Origin: Acidobacteriota bacterium
GTDB taxonomy: Bacteria; Acidobacteriota; Vicinamibacteria; Vicinamibacterales; UBA2999
Assembly (NCBI GenBank): GCA_016789705.1
Contig: JAEUQR010000063.1
Span: 1 to 52,126, forward strand
Direction: 5' to 3'
DNA: 52,126 nt
Shown here: positions 27,322 through 35,879 of the stretch, piece by piece
Layout of the letters: each line of letters begins with the position of its first letter
How positions within the stretch are numbered: position 1 is the first letter of the stretch
Notes under the pieces: model-generated
What the model was told of the DNA's origin: nothing
What the model saw: only the letters and a program-made list of their open reading frames with translations
The model's database searches: none
Translations under genes and position numbers: made by a program

Positions 27322-28494
27322 TCAAAAGAACAGCTGAAACTGCGCGCGCACCTGCTGAGTGGTGCGCGCGGGCACAGGCCCCCTGACGCGCACGTAGTCA
27401 CCCTGCACCTTCAGGTCGTGACCGTGGAGGTAGTAGCTGACGCCGGCGCCCAGTTCGCGCCCGCGGGCAAAGGTGGCGTCAGTGCCGCGATCCGGCACGA
27501 GGTGACTGGCTCGTCCCGTGACCTCCCAGCGTGGGCCCACCATCATGCCGCTCTGCACGTAGGCCCCCCAGCCTGACCGGGCCAGCGGGGCGGCCGACGC
27601 TGCCAGCTCGGCCAGCCTGGCGGCGTTGCGATACATCAGCTCGGACGTGAGCGACCAGCCCCGCCACTTGAGGCTGATGTCCGCGGCCGCATGACGGTAG
27701 TCGACGTCGCCGGCAGCGAAGGGCGTGCCGATGGTGCTCCGCGGCCTGTTGGTGTTCTGGTTGTACCCCGCGCTCACCCCGACCGCGAGTCGAAGTGCGC
27801 GCCGGCGCTGCAGGTCACCCTCCACGTAGTCGTCGAACGCACCGAAGGGCCAGGCTTCGACGCGCGCCGTGTAGAGCAGGCCGGCGGTGCGCCCGAGCCG
27901 ATTGCGCCCTTCGCCGCCGAACAGCCCCACGGCGTAGCCGAGGCGGCCCAGGCCGAAGAGATCCTTCGAGAACAGCTGGATGCCCACGTCCCGGTCCAGG
28001 TTCAGCTCACTCACGACTGGTGAGCGATCCACCATCTGCAGCGCCGAGGACGAGACGACACGCTGCCGCGAAAACGGCACCTTCATCTGGCCCACGCGTA
28101 CGCGGGCGTCGCGCGCGGCCGTCCAGGTGACATACGCGTCGCGGAGCGGCAGCCGCAGATCCGCCTCGTTGTCGAGATTGGCGAAGGAAAGCTGCACGTA
28201 GTAGGTCAGTGTCGACCCGGCGGCCTCCCCCTGGAACACGAGCCGCGCGCGACGGATGAGGAACTCCGACGTGTCGTCGGCGTCGTCGTTGCGCACGAAC
28301 GTCGAGCGGACCTGCACGCGCGCCCGGATGTTCATCGAGGCCTGGCCATCGGCGGCCCGGATGGTCACGCCCCGGCCCAGCCCCACGTCGACCGCGGGCG
28401 GCGTGGGCGCGGGTTGGGCGGTCACACGCGCCGCCGGGAGGCTCAGCCCCAGGCCCATCAGCAGTGGGGCGCAGGCCGCCCGGAAGAAGCGCAC
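27322..28494 (-). CDS. OprO/OprP-type phosphate-selective porin
   Basis: A 390-residue outer-membrane porin. The signal peptide ends near VTAQPAP. The mature part has the OprP family features: GVTIRAADGQASMNIRARVQ split at the N-terminus, RRARLVFQGEAAGSTLTYY, LRDAYVTWTA, VRVGQMKVPFSRQR and the C-terminal strand ending VRAQFQLFF with terminal phenylalanine. OprP trimers admit phosphate under starvation, using arginine-lined pores. The GTG at 28494 is the start, 6 bases after TACAGT and without a ribosome site. The upstream region has PHO units in both directions. It is convergent with the alkaline phosphatase gene. Confidence 0.93.
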   Translation of the reverse strand: MRFFRAACAPLLMGLGLSLPAARVTAQPAPTPPAVDVGLGRGVTIRAADGQASMNIRARVQVRSTFVRNDDADDTSEFLIRRARLVFQGEAAGSTLTYYVQLSFANLDNEADLRLPLRDAYVTWTAARDARVRVGQMKVPFSRQRVVSSSALQMVDRSPVVSELNLDRDVGIQLFSKDLFGLGRLGYAVGLFGGEGRNRLGRTAGLLYTARVEAWPFGAFDDYVEGDLQRRRALRLAVGVSAGYNQNTNRPRSTIGTPFAAGDVDYRHAAADISLKWRGWSLTSELMYRNAARLAELAASAAPLARSGWGAYVQSGMMVGPRWEVTGRASHLVPDRGTDATFARGRELGAGVSYYLHGHDLKVQGDYVRVRGPVPARTTQQVRAQFQLFF

Positions 28495-28500
28495 GACGCG

Positions 28501-28544
28501 ACTGTAGCGGGCGCGTGTCGCCGTGGTGTCGCCGGCGCGTAACA
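28501..28544 (-). promoter_or_regulatory. PHO box and -10 of the porin gene
   Basis: On the minus strand, TGTTACG (plus 28538-28544), GGCGACA (28527-28533) and GGCGACA (28516-28522) repeat every 11 bp. Nine bases later comes TACAGT (28501-28506), then 6 bases to the GTG start. The last two units are identical but weak matches to the core. Confidence 0.6.
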
Positions 28545-28580
28545 ACGGCGAAAGCCATAGACGCATCCGGCGGAGACATT

Positions 28581-28614
28581 TGTAACACGAGCGTAACGTC
28601 GGCTGTGGCACACT
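28581..28614 (+). promoter_or_regulatory. PHO box and -10 of the DUF47-pit operon
   Basis: TGTAACA (28581-28587) and CGTAACG (28592-28598) are 11 bp apart. Ten bases later comes CACACT (28609-28614), the classical PhoB class-I spacing. The units are near-palindromic and could also help the divergent porin promoter. Confidence 0.72.
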
Positions 28615-28657
28615 CAGCGAGCCCCGGCCCACCACCGGCCGGGCCTGAGGAGTGTCC

Positions 28658-29275
28658 GTGGCCTTTCGCCTGATTCCCAAAGAAGAGAAGTTCTTCGCCG
28701 ATTTCATCGCGCTCGCCGACCGCATCGTTTCCGGAGCGACCCTGCTCGAGAAGATGCTGGCGACCGACCCGCCGGCCTGGGAGATGGCGATTGAGATCAA
28801 GCAGGTCGAAGAAGCCTGCGACTCCCTCACCCACGAGATCATCCAGCGCCTCAACCGCACCTTCGTCACACCGATCGACCGCGAAGACATCCATGCGCTG
28901 GCCAAGTCGCTCGACGACGTGATGGACGCCATCGACGCCGCCGCCGGCGTCGTGCGCCGCTACCGCATCCACACGATGCCGTACGGGGCCCGCGAACTCG
29001 CCTCGCTCATCTGGCGCTCGGCGATGCAGGTGAAGGTGGCCGTCGAGGCTCTCGAGAAGAAGAGCGGCGTGCACGACCGGTCGGTCGAGATCAACCGCCT
29101 CGAGAACGCCGCCGACACGGTGCACGACGAGGCCCTGCGCCGGCTGTTCGAGCACGAGAAGGACGCCATCGCCCTCATCAAGTGCAAGGAGATGCTCGAC
29201 CTGCTGGAGCTGGCGACCGATGCCTGCGAGGACGTGGCCAACGTCCTCGAGAGCGTCGTCGTCAAGCACGGGTAG
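28658..29275 (+). CDS. DUF47/PhoU-like accessory protein of the Pit transporter
   Basis: A 205-residue all-helical protein of the DUF47 family, related to PhoU. It has LIPKEEKFFADFIALADRIV at the start, KQVEEACDSLTHEIIQRLN, the metal-binding-like IDREDIHALAKSLDDVMDAID (split) and the repeat RLENAADTVHDEALRRLF. Members are almost always encoded directly before a Pit transporter and are thought to regulate it. The GTG at 28658 follows TGAGGAG with five bases between. It is six bases before pit and is preceded by a PHO box. Confidence 0.95.
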   Translation: MAFRLIPKEEKFFADFIALADRIVSGATLLEKMLATDPPAWEMAIEIKQVEEACDSLTHEIIQRLNRTFVTPIDREDIHALAKSLDDVMDAIDAAAGVVRRYRIHTMPYGARELASLIWRSAMQVKVAVEALEKKSGVHDRSVEINRLENAADTVHDEALRRLFEHEKDAIALIKCKEMLDLLELATDACEDVANVLESVVVKHG

Positions 29276-29281
29276 GCCGTC

Positions 29282-30277
29282 ATGGAACATTCGCTCGTCA
29301 TCGTCGTCGTCGTGGCGGCGCTGGTCTTCGACTACATCAACGGCTTCCACGACGCCGCCAATTCCATCGCCACCGTCGTCTCGACCCGGGTGCTGAAGCC
29401 CGGCCAGGCGGTGGTGTGGGCGGCGTTCTTCAACTTCGCCGCTATCTTCATCTTCGGCACGGCCGTGGCCAAGACGATGGGCTCCGGGATGATCGACCTC
29501 AAGGTCGTGACGAGCGCCGTCGTGCTCGGCGGCCTCATCGGCGCCATCGTGTGGGACCTCATCACCTGGTACTACGGTCTGCCGACGAGCTCGTCGCACG
29601 CGCTCATCGGCGGCTACGCCGGGGCGGCGGTGGCCAAGGCCGGCCCGGCGGCGATTCTCGCCGCCGGCTGGACCAAGACGCTGCTCTTCATCGTGCTGTC
29701 GCCGCTCATCGGTCTGGGTCTCGGCTTCGGCTTCATGGTCATCATCTTCTGGCTGTGCAGGCGCACGGCGCCTTCGCGCGTGGACTCGCTCTTCCGCCGC
29801 ATGCAGCTCGTATCGGCGGCGCTCTTCTCGCTCGGCCACGGTGCCAACGACGCGCAGAAGACCATGGGCATCATCGCCAGCGCGCTCTTCGCCGGCGGCT
29901 ACATCGCCACCTTCGAGATTCCGCTCTGGGTGGAACTCTCGGCCTACACGGCGATTGCGGCCGGCACGCTCTCGGGCGGCTGGCGCATCATCCACACCAT
30001 GGGCTCGAAGATCACCCGCCTGCAGCCGGTCGGCGGCTTCGCCGCCGAAACCGCCGGCGCGGTGTCACTCTTCGTCGCCTCGTCGATGGGCGTGCCGGTG
30101 AGCACGACGCACACGATCACCGGCGCCATCGTCGGCGTGGGCTCGGTGCGGCGGATGTCGGCGGTGCGCTGGGGCATCGCCGGGCAGATCGTGTGGGCGT
30201 GGGTGCTGACGATTCCCGCGTCGGCGATCATCTCTGCGGCCACCTACTACCTGCTCGCCGCCGCCGGCTTCAGGTGA
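29282..30277 (+). CDS. pit: Pit-family inorganic phosphate transporter
   Basis: A 331-residue inner-membrane symporter of the PiT (PF01384) family, driven by protons or sodium. Both signature repeats are visible: DYINGFHDAANSIATVVSTR near the N-terminus and FSLGHGANDAQKTMGII in the second half, with the motif LPTSSSHALIGGYAG and its partner VPVSTTHTITGAIVGVG. About ten transmembrane segments are predicted. It is co-transcribed with the DUF47 accessory gene under a PHO box, unusual for a family often described as constitutive. Its stop overlaps the convergent phoR gene by eight bases. Confidence 0.97.
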   Translation: MEHSLVIVVVVAALVFDYINGFHDAANSIATVVSTRVLKPGQAVVWAAFFNFAAIFIFGTAVAKTMGSGMIDLKVVTSAVVLGGLIGAIVWDLITWYYGLPTSSSHALIGGYAGAAVAKAGPAAILAAGWTKTLLFIVLSPLIGLGLGFGFMVIIFWLCRRTAPSRVDSLFRRMQLVSAALFSLGHGANDAQKTMGIIASALFAGGYIATFEIPLWVELSAYTAIAAGTLSGGWRIIHTMGSKITRLQPVGGFAAETAGAVSLFVASSMGVPVSTTHTITGAIVGVGSVRRMSAVRWGIAGQIVWAWVLTIPASAIISAATYYLLAAAGFR

Positions 30278-31646
30278 GCGGGGCGCGCGGCGCCACCGGC
30301 AGCCGCACGGTGAACGCGGCGCCGCCGAGGGCGCGGTTCTCGACCGTGACCGAGCCGCCGTGCAGGTCCGCCAGATGTTTCACGATGGCGAGGCCCAGGC
30401 CCGTGCCGCCCGGCCGGCCGCGTGACTTGTCCACGCGGTAGAAGCGCTCGAAGACACGGCCGAGGTCTTCGGGGGGGATCCCCGGCCCGTTGTCGGTGAC
30501 CGTGATGACGAGCACGTCGCCCTCTGCCGTCGCCGCGATCGCGACATCACCGCCAGGCTGCGTGTAGTTGATCGCGTTCTCGACCAGGTTCCGCACGATG
30601 TCGTGCACCTTGGCGGCGTCCACGGCAAGGCCTTTCGTCCCGGGGCCGGCGCTCGTCGCGACGCGCAGATGTTTGGCGGCGGCGGCCGTCGCCATGTCGT
30701 CCACGATGCCCTGCACGAGCGCGCCGATGTCGGCCGGCGCCGTCTCGAGCATCTCCTTGCCGGCGTCGAGCATCGCCAGGCGCAGCAGGTCCTTCACGAG
30801 CCGCTCCATGCGCGTGGCGTGGCGCTGGATGATCTCGAGGAAGCGGCGCCGTGCCTCGGGGTCCTCGGAGTCGTCGACGAGTGCCTCGGCGTAGCCGCGA
30901 ATGGCGGTCAGCGGCGTGCGCAGCTCGTGCGAGACGTTGGCGACGAAATCCCGGCGGATCTGGTCGGCGCGCTTCAGGTCCGTCACGTCGTGCAGCACTA
31001 CCACCACGCCGCGGCCGGTGCCGGCCACCGGCGCGAGCCGCGCCACGAGCTCGCGTGAGGCGTCCCGGGAGGTGGAGAACTCCAGCGTCTGTGGCGGACC
31101 GCCCGTCAACAGGCGGCCGACGTGCTCGACGACGCCCGGATGGCGCAGCGCCTCCACGTACGGACGGCCGGCGGCGTCGCTCTCGATGCGCAGCATGCGC
31201 CGCGCGGCTTCGTTCACGAGCTGCAGACGGCCGCTTTCGTCGACGACGAGCACCCCTTCCACCATGCTGCCGAGAATCGCCTGCATGCGGGCGCGGTCGC
31301 GCGCGAGCGACACGATGCGGCGCTCCTGCTCGTGCACGGCCGCGTCGAGCGCTCGTGCCGCCATGCCGAGGTCGTCGTCGCCGTAGTCTGGGCCCGGCCG
31401 GCTCAGATCGCCAAGGGCATAGCGGCGGCCGATGTCGACGATGGCCTGGGCGCGATTGCGGTAGCGGGCGGCGAGGGCCGAGGCGGTGATGAATGCAGTG
31501 ATGACGGCGAGTCCCGCGGCGAGCGCGACGGCTACGCCCGGACTCGTTGCGGCGCCTCCACCGAGCACCAGCCACACGAAGCCGAGCGCGAGGAGGGCGA
31601 CGCCGGCGGCGGCGGTGAAGATCGTGAGCCGCGTGTCGGAACGCAC
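30270..31646 (-). CDS. phoR: Phosphate-regulon sensor histidine kinase PhoR
   Basis: A 458-residue sensor kinase. Two transmembrane segments (about 9-29 and 37-60) have almost no periplasmic loop between them, as in PhoR proteins that sense through PstSCAB-PhoU. A HAMP-like stretch, a PAS domain (ILGSMVEGVLVVDESGRL, then VNEAARRMLRIE) and the HisKA domain follow, with H240 in VSHELRTPLTAIRGY. The ATPase domain has LVENAINYT, VTDNGPGIP and GTGLGLAIVKHL. The GTG start at 31646 is seven bases after the phoB stop on the same strand, so the two form an operon. Confidence 0.95.
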   Translation of the reverse strand: MRSDTRLTIFTAAAGVALLALGFVWLVLGGGAATSPGVAVALAAGLAVITAFITASALAARYRNRAQAIVDIGRRYALGDLSRPGPDYGDDDLGMAARALDAAVHEQERRIVSLARDRARMQAILGSMVEGVLVVDESGRLQLVNEAARRMLRIESDAAGRPYVEALRHPGVVEHVGRLLTGGPPQTLEFSTSRDASRELVARLAPVAGTGRGVVVVLHDVTDLKRADQIRRDFVANVSHELRTPLTAIRGYAEALVDDSEDPEARRRFLEIIQRHATRMERLVKDLLRLAMLDAGKEMLETAPADIGALVQGIVDDMATAAAAKHLRVATSAGPGTKGLAVDAAKVHDIVRNLVENAINYTQPGGDVAIAATAEGDVLVITVTDNGPGIPPEDLGRVFERFYRVDKSRGRPGGTGLGLAIVKHLADLHGGSVTVENRALGGAAFTVRLPVAPRAPLT

Positions 31647-31653
31647 GGTGCGG

Positions 31654-32370
31654 CTAGGTGCGGCTGGCGGCGGGCGGCGCCACCACCGGCGCCGGCTCGA
31701 GCAGCTTGTAGCCGAACTGCTTCACGGTGACGAGCGCGTCCACGAGGAACGGCAGCTTCTCGCGCAGGCGCCGCACGTGCACGTCCACGGTGCGCGTGCC
31801 GCCGGTGTAGGAGTAGTCCCACACGTCCGAGAGCAGCAGGTCGCGTGAAAGCACCCGCCCACGGTGAGTCATGAGGTACTGGAGCAGCAGGAATTCCTTG
31901 GCCGTGAGGCGCGTCTCCTGCCCGTCGACCGTGACGACGTGGCGGTCGAGATCGATGGCGAGCGGGCCGTAGGTGAGGTGCCCGGCCGTGGGCGCGATCC
32001 GTTCGAGCCGCCGCAGCAGGGCGCGCACGCGGGCCACGAGTTCCTTCGGGCTGAACGGTTTGGTGATGTAGTCGTCGGCCCCGAGCTCGAGCCCGGCGAT
32101 GCGGTCTGATTCGGCCGCTTTGGCCGTGAGCATGATGATCGGCACGGCCGCCGTGGCCCGGTCGGCGCGCAGGGCCCGGCACACCGTGAGGCCGTCGAGG
32201 CCGGGCAGCATCAGGTCGAGCACCACGAGGTCGGCCGGCGTCTCGCGCAGACGCGGCATGACCTCGCGGCCCGAGTCCGTGACCTCCACGTCGAACCCGT
32301 CTTTCTCGAGGTAGTGGCGGACGAGCCCCGAGATGTCCGGGTCGTCTTCGGCCACGAGGATGCGCGGCAT
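31654..32370 (-). CDS. phoB: Phosphate-regulon response regulator PhoB
   Basis: A 238-residue response regulator with a receiver (MPRILVAEDDPD; phosphoacceptor D52 in VVLDLMLPG; K104 in DDYITKPFSPKE) and an OmpR/PhoB winged-helix domain (LTAKEFLLLQYLM, TRTVDVHVRRLREKL). A short Pro/Ala tail follows. It is paired with phoR and is the natural candidate to bind the PHO boxes found across the window. The ATG at 32370 has TATACT 8 bases upstream. A weak pair of PHO-like units further up suggests autoregulation. Confidence 0.94.
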   Translation of the reverse strand: MPRILVAEDDPDISGLVRHYLEKDGFDVEVTDSGREVMPRLRETPADLVVLDLMLPGLDGLTVCRALRADRATAAVPIIMLTAKAAESDRIAGLELGADDYITKPFSPKELVARVRALLRRLERIAPTAGHLTYGPLAIDLDRHVVTVDGQETRLTAKEFLLLQYLMTHRGRVLSRDLLLSDVWDYSYTGGTRTVDVHVRRLREKLPFLVDALVTVKQFGYKLLEPAPVVAPPAASRT

Positions 32371-32378
32371 GTCCCCTG

Positions 32379-32411
32379 AGTATAGCGCCCGGGTGTGACG
32401 GTCGCCGTACA
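32379..32411 (-). promoter_or_regulatory. phoBR promoter with weak PHO-like units
   Basis: AGTATA on the plus strand (32379-32384) is TATACT for phoB. Nine bases further upstream is CGTCACA (plus 32394-32400), and 11 bp beyond it TGTACGG (32405-32411), a poor match. Confidence 0.45.
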
Positions 32412-32479
32412 CGGGACGAGGCCAGCCCGCAGGCTGACCTCGCGACGTGGTGCCGTGGGTCGGTGGTGTCGTCGCCGCC

Positions 32480-32785
32480 GCCGGACTTGGCGAGGCCGTC
32501 GATCCAGCTCGGACCGCACGAACTGCAGGCGGCGATGCGGTCATCGGCCTGCACCATCGTGTCGGTCGCCGCCGATTCGATGGGATGGCCGAGCGACAGG
32601 TTGATGACCGTGATGTCACCAGCGTGACGGTTCTCCACTGCCCACTGGATGGCGGCAATCACGTGGCTGGCCGAGCCCTGGCCCTGGTTGTTCAGCACGC
32701 GGAGGCCGATGAGGCTCACCCTGGTCGCACTGGGTCTAGACGGCGAGCGCGCCGCTGCCGGCGACGTGCGTGCCGCACACGGCGG
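32480..32785 (-). pseudogene. Decayed fragment of an S8 subtilisin-like protease
   Basis: The minus strand encodes VCGTHVAGSGALAV, which matches the subtilase catalytic-histidine motif GHGTHVAG with the histidine-glycine lost, and ends at a TAG. A different frame immediately after it reads SLIGLRVLNNQGQGSASHVI, AIQWAVENRHAGDITVINLS and LGHPIESAATD, the region that follows the histidine motif in S8 peptidases. The catalytic Asp and Ser parts are absent. The 535 bases between phoB (32370) and the next gene (32906) hold only this relic and the phoB promoter. It is a remnant, not a functional gene. Confidence 0.82.
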
Positions 32786-32905
32786 CGGCTGCTGGCGCGC
32801 CCGACGCCGGTGGTGATCCGTTTCGGAGCCGCCCGTCTCGCGCCGGCGCGGCGCCGCCGACGAGGCTCGTGGTGGCGCTGCGGCCGGGCGACGTCCCGGC
32901 CGCGA

Positions 32906-34558
32906 TCAGTCGAGCCCGTCGCGCCGGATGCCCACCACCGTCCAGCCCTGGCCCTCGCGGCGGAAATGCACGACGACCGGGCGCCGCCAGCCGGCGTAGG
33001 CCTGATGACGCGTGTGCACGGCGGCTTCCACGAAGTCGTCGCCGAGCACCGCCGCGGGCGCCTCCGCGCGCGCGGCCGTGACCGACACGGGCGAGCCCAC
33101 GGGCGTCGAGCGGCCGGTGGCGTTGTCGAACGCCGCCCAGACGATCTCGTAGCCCTCGGGCGCGGCGGCCCGGCGGGTATCGACCGCGACATTCGTGAAG
33201 GTGAGTGTGCCGGAGGCGTCGAGGGCGAAATCGGCGAGGGGGTTCAGGCCGGTCAGCCACTGCAGGCCGATCTTGTCGCGGCGGGCGATGATGACATCGG
33301 CCAGATAGTTCGCGGCGCCGCGTTCCGAGTATTCCGCCGTGTCCACCACCGCGCGGATCGCGTCATCAGGCACCGCCATGATGCGGCGCGCGGCCCAGAA
33401 GAGATCATCGGGCCGGGCGTTGTCGAAGGCGACGTTCGGGTACTCGGGCTTCCAGCGTTCGGGCCAGAAGTAGGCGGCTTCGATGCGGCCCACGGCGGGG
33501 AACGCCGGATACTGCACTTTGATCCACGGCCGCACCCAGAAGCCGAACGACAACATCGTCAGCAGGGTGGGCCGGGCCTCCCAGATGTACTCGTTGCCGG
33601 CGCGCGGCTTCTGCGCCGCCACGCTGGCACTGCCGAGCGTGGAACCGAAATCGATGAGGTGATGCCGCACCACGCGTCGTCCGCCCGCGGTTTCGACCAC
33701 CGTGTCGAGCGAGTTGATCGACCGCGAGTCGTCGTGATTGAGCCAGGCGGCGAACGCCCGCAGGCCGCGCAATTCGCGGCGGTGTTCGTGCGGGAAGATG
33801 TCGTTCGGGTCGTCGGGACGGGTGCCGAAGTACTTGAACGGGCCCACCGGCGTGCCCGGCAGGGCGCGGCTGGCGATCACGCGGAAGCGCCCGTCGGCGC
33901 GGCGGGCGCCCTTGGCAAGGAACGCGTCGACGACCGCCCGGGTGAGCGGCCGGCGTTCACCGAGCGTGTCCCGGTAGGTGGCCCGTTCACCGATGACGAG
34001 CTGCGCCGGATCGAGCACGGCGAGGTAGTTCTCGGGCACGTGATAGCCGAGTGCCCAGAACAGCTTGGTCGAAATCACTTCGGCGCCGGTGGCCATTTCG
34101 GGATTCGACGGCGGATCGAACTTGATGAACCAGAGCGTGTTCTGGCGGTCGCGCACGGTGAAGCCCGGCGTGATGCCGTCGCTCTTCCCCGAGACCACCG
34201 TCCACGCACCGTCGGCCGGCGGCCCCGACACGTTCGGGCCGCGCACGTAGTCGTCCACCGTCAGCGCGCGGCGGCCCAGGCGGTTCGTGAACCAGCTCGA
34301 GTCGGGGACCTCGTCGGCGGTGTTGACGTTCACGGCGCGCTGGCTGGTGCGATCCCCGGGTTTGAGGAACGTGTTCTCGACGAAATCGTACGGATCGCTG
34401 ATCTCGCGCTCGTGCACGCCACGGGCATCGCGGGTCTCCGGATCGACGAGCAGCGGATCGTCGGGATAATACGTGGGTGTGGCGCTCTGGCCGAGCGCGC
34501 CGAGCGCCAGGCAGATACCGGCCAGCGCTCCGATGAGGCGACGGCGGGGAGTCATCAT
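32906..34558 (-). CDS. Secreted protein with protein-kinase-like catalytic motifs, undescribed family
   Basis: A 550-residue exported protein. A signal peptide (residues 1-24, LIGALAGICLALGALG) precedes a domain that carries kinase landmarks in order. K146 is in LWFIKFDPP (beta-3 lysine), E154 or E160 is in EMATGAEVISTKLFWALGY (helix C), H275-D277-N282 are in NHDDSRSIN (the HxDxxxxN catalytic loop), and D303-F304-G305 are in LIDFGSTLGS. Residues 60-140 and the last 150 show no known domain. The N-lobe recalls HipA and FAM20-like kinases. It could phosphorylate proteins or sugars in the periplasm or be a pseudokinase scaffold. Its ATG overlaps the stop of the outer-membrane barrel gene by four bases, so the two products are coupled. 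Confidence 0.85.
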   Translation of the reverse strand: MMTPRRRLIGALAGICLALGALGQSATPTYYPDDPLLVDPETRDARGVHEREISDPYDFVENTFLKPGDRTSQRAVNVNTADEVPDSSWFTNRLGRRALTVDDYVRGPNVSGPPADGAWTVVSGKSDGITPGFTVRDRQNTLWFIKFDPPSNPEMATGAEVISTKLFWALGYHVPENYLAVLDPAQLVIGERATYRDTLGERRPLTRAVVDAFLAKGARRADGRFRVIASRALPGTPVGPFKYFGTRPDDPNDIFPHEHRRELRGLRAFAAWLNHDDSRSINSLDTVVETAGGRRVVRHHLIDFGSTLGSASVAAQKPRAGNEYIWEARPTLLTMLSFGFWVRPWIKVQYPAFPAVGRIEAAYFWPERWKPEYPNVAFDNARPDDLFWAARRIMAVPDDAIRAVVDTAEYSERGAANYLADVIIARRDKIGLQWLTGLNPLADFALDASGTLTFTNVAVDTRRAAAPEGYEIVWAAFDNATGRSTPVGSPVSVTAARAEAPAAVLGDDFVEAAVHTRHQAYAGWRRPVVVHFRREGQGWTVVGIRRDGLD

Positions 34559-35790
34559 CGGCGGCGGAACACCGGCCCGAGGGCCGTCCAGATACGCGGA
34601 CCCTCACGGCCCCCGGCCACGTCGATGCGGAGGAACACGCGGCGGTTGGTGTTGAAGCGGAAACCCATGCCCCATGACGACTTGAGATGCGCGCCGACGA
34701 TCGACCGCCAGGTGGGGCCGACGTCGGCGGCGTCGACGAAGAGCGCCAGATCCAGGCCGGAGAACGCTTCCCAGCGGTATTCGGCGTTGAGCGTGACGGC
34801 GGCGGCATCGCGGAAACGGAACTCGCGGTAGCCCCGCAGCGAGTCGGCGCCACCCACCGTGGGCATCAGGAAGAAGGGCACGCGGCTGCCGCCCACCGGG
34901 TCGATGCGCGACGCCACGGCGTGCAGCGCGATGCCGCGCTTCTTGTCGAAGATCGGAATGACGTGCATGGCCGTCACGTCGATGCGGTTGAAGTCGACGT
35001 CGTCACCGCCGCGGCCGCGGAACATGCCCACGGACACGTTGTAGAGGCCGCCGCCGCGCGTGTTGCCCGGCTCGTCGCGGGTGTCGATGCCGAGCGCCGC
35101 TTCGCCGTAGGCGAGGGACGGGGTGGCGTCGAGCCCGGGGGCGGTCGTATCCGTGAAGCGTTCCTCGAGCGACGGGAAGCGGGGATCAGTACCGCGCGAC
35201 ACGTCGAAATGGTGCAGCCCGGCGCGGCCGCGCATCACGAACCATCCCGCACGACGCGCCATCACCTGGCCGAAGCTGTCGAGGCCCCTCAGGCCGAAGC
35301 TCACGCGGTCGCCGTTGAGCGTGTCGGAGCCGAGCCCGAAGAAGTCTTCCTGCGTGTAGTCGTACCAGCGAGTGCCCGCCTGCACTTCCACCGGCAGGCC
35401 GCCGGCACGCGGCGCGGCGACCGTGAACTGCCAGTCGGTGTACTTGCGGAACGTGATGGCAGCCGAGGTGTCGAAGACCAGGCGGCCGGCGAGCGGCCGG
35501 CGGCGGTAGCCGAGCCCCACGCCCATGCCGCTGCCGCGGGCGATGCTGCCGACAGTGGGGTAGAAGCCCTGCGGCGGATTCAGCCGCTCGAGGACCCGCT
35601 TTTCTTCGACGAAGATGAGCGTGCGCTCGACGAGGCCCTTCGTGTCGGTGGTGAGCGACTGCTCGCGGCTGGCGCGTTCGGCCTCGAGCGCTTCGGCGCG
35701 TGTGGCCGGTGGCGGCACGGCCGCCGCCTGGGCGCGGGCGTTTACCGCGGTCAGCAGGCACAGAGCCAGTCCTACGAACGCGCGCGTCAT
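34555..35790 (-). CDS. Omp85/BamA-superfamily surface-antigen beta-barrel
   Basis: A 411-residue outer-membrane protein. The signal peptide ends near ARAQAAAVPPP. It lacks obvious POTRA domains, having instead a helical stretch of about 50 residues (RAEALEAERASREQSLTT). The barrel begins at YPTVGSIARGSGMGVGLGYR, and near the C-terminus is GGADSLRGYREFRFRD, the hallmark loop-6 RGY motif of the Omp85 superfamily. This makes it a short, POTRA-less member of the D15 surface-antigen type, not BamA itself. The ATG at 35790 is 9 bases after TATCAT. It is translationally coupled to the kinase-like gene, so the barrel may export or anchor that protein. Confidence 0.88.
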   Translation of the reverse strand: MTRAFVGLALCLLTAVNARAQAAAVPPPATRAEALEAERASREQSLTTDTKGLVERTLIFVEEKRVLERLNPPQGFYPTVGSIARGSGMGVGLGYRRRPLAGRLVFDTSAAITFRKYTDWQFTVAAPRAGGLPVEVQAGTRWYDYTQEDFFGLGSDTLNGDRVSFGLRGLDSFGQVMARRAGWFVMRGRAGLHHFDVSRGTDPRFPSLEERFTDTTAPGLDATPSLAYGEAALGIDTRDEPGNTRGGGLYNVSVGMFRGRGGDDVDFNRIDVTAMHVIPIFDKKRGIALHAVASRIDPVGGSRVPFFLMPTVGGADSLRGYREFRFRDAAAVTLNAEYRWEAFSGLDLALFVDAADVGPTWRSIVGAHLKSSWGMGFRFNTNRRVFLRIDVAGGREGPRIWTALGPVFRRR

Positions 35791-35879
35791 TGCCCGCCGA
35801 TGATACAGCGAGCGTGCAACCGGGACGAAGCGTCGGACGCGGCTTGACACCTGTCGTGATGTGCCGGCATCTCACCGCC

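Noticed and set aside
28007..29995. 662-codon minus-strand open frame across the porin start, DUF47 and pit
   Set aside because: It runs antisense through two well-recognised genes and is rich in Asp/His/Arg/Val, a shadow pattern.
32447..34831. 794-codon plus-strand open frame opposite the kinase-like gene
   Set aside because: It has no signal, motif or ribosome site. The minus strand has a signal peptide, kinase motifs and operon coupling.
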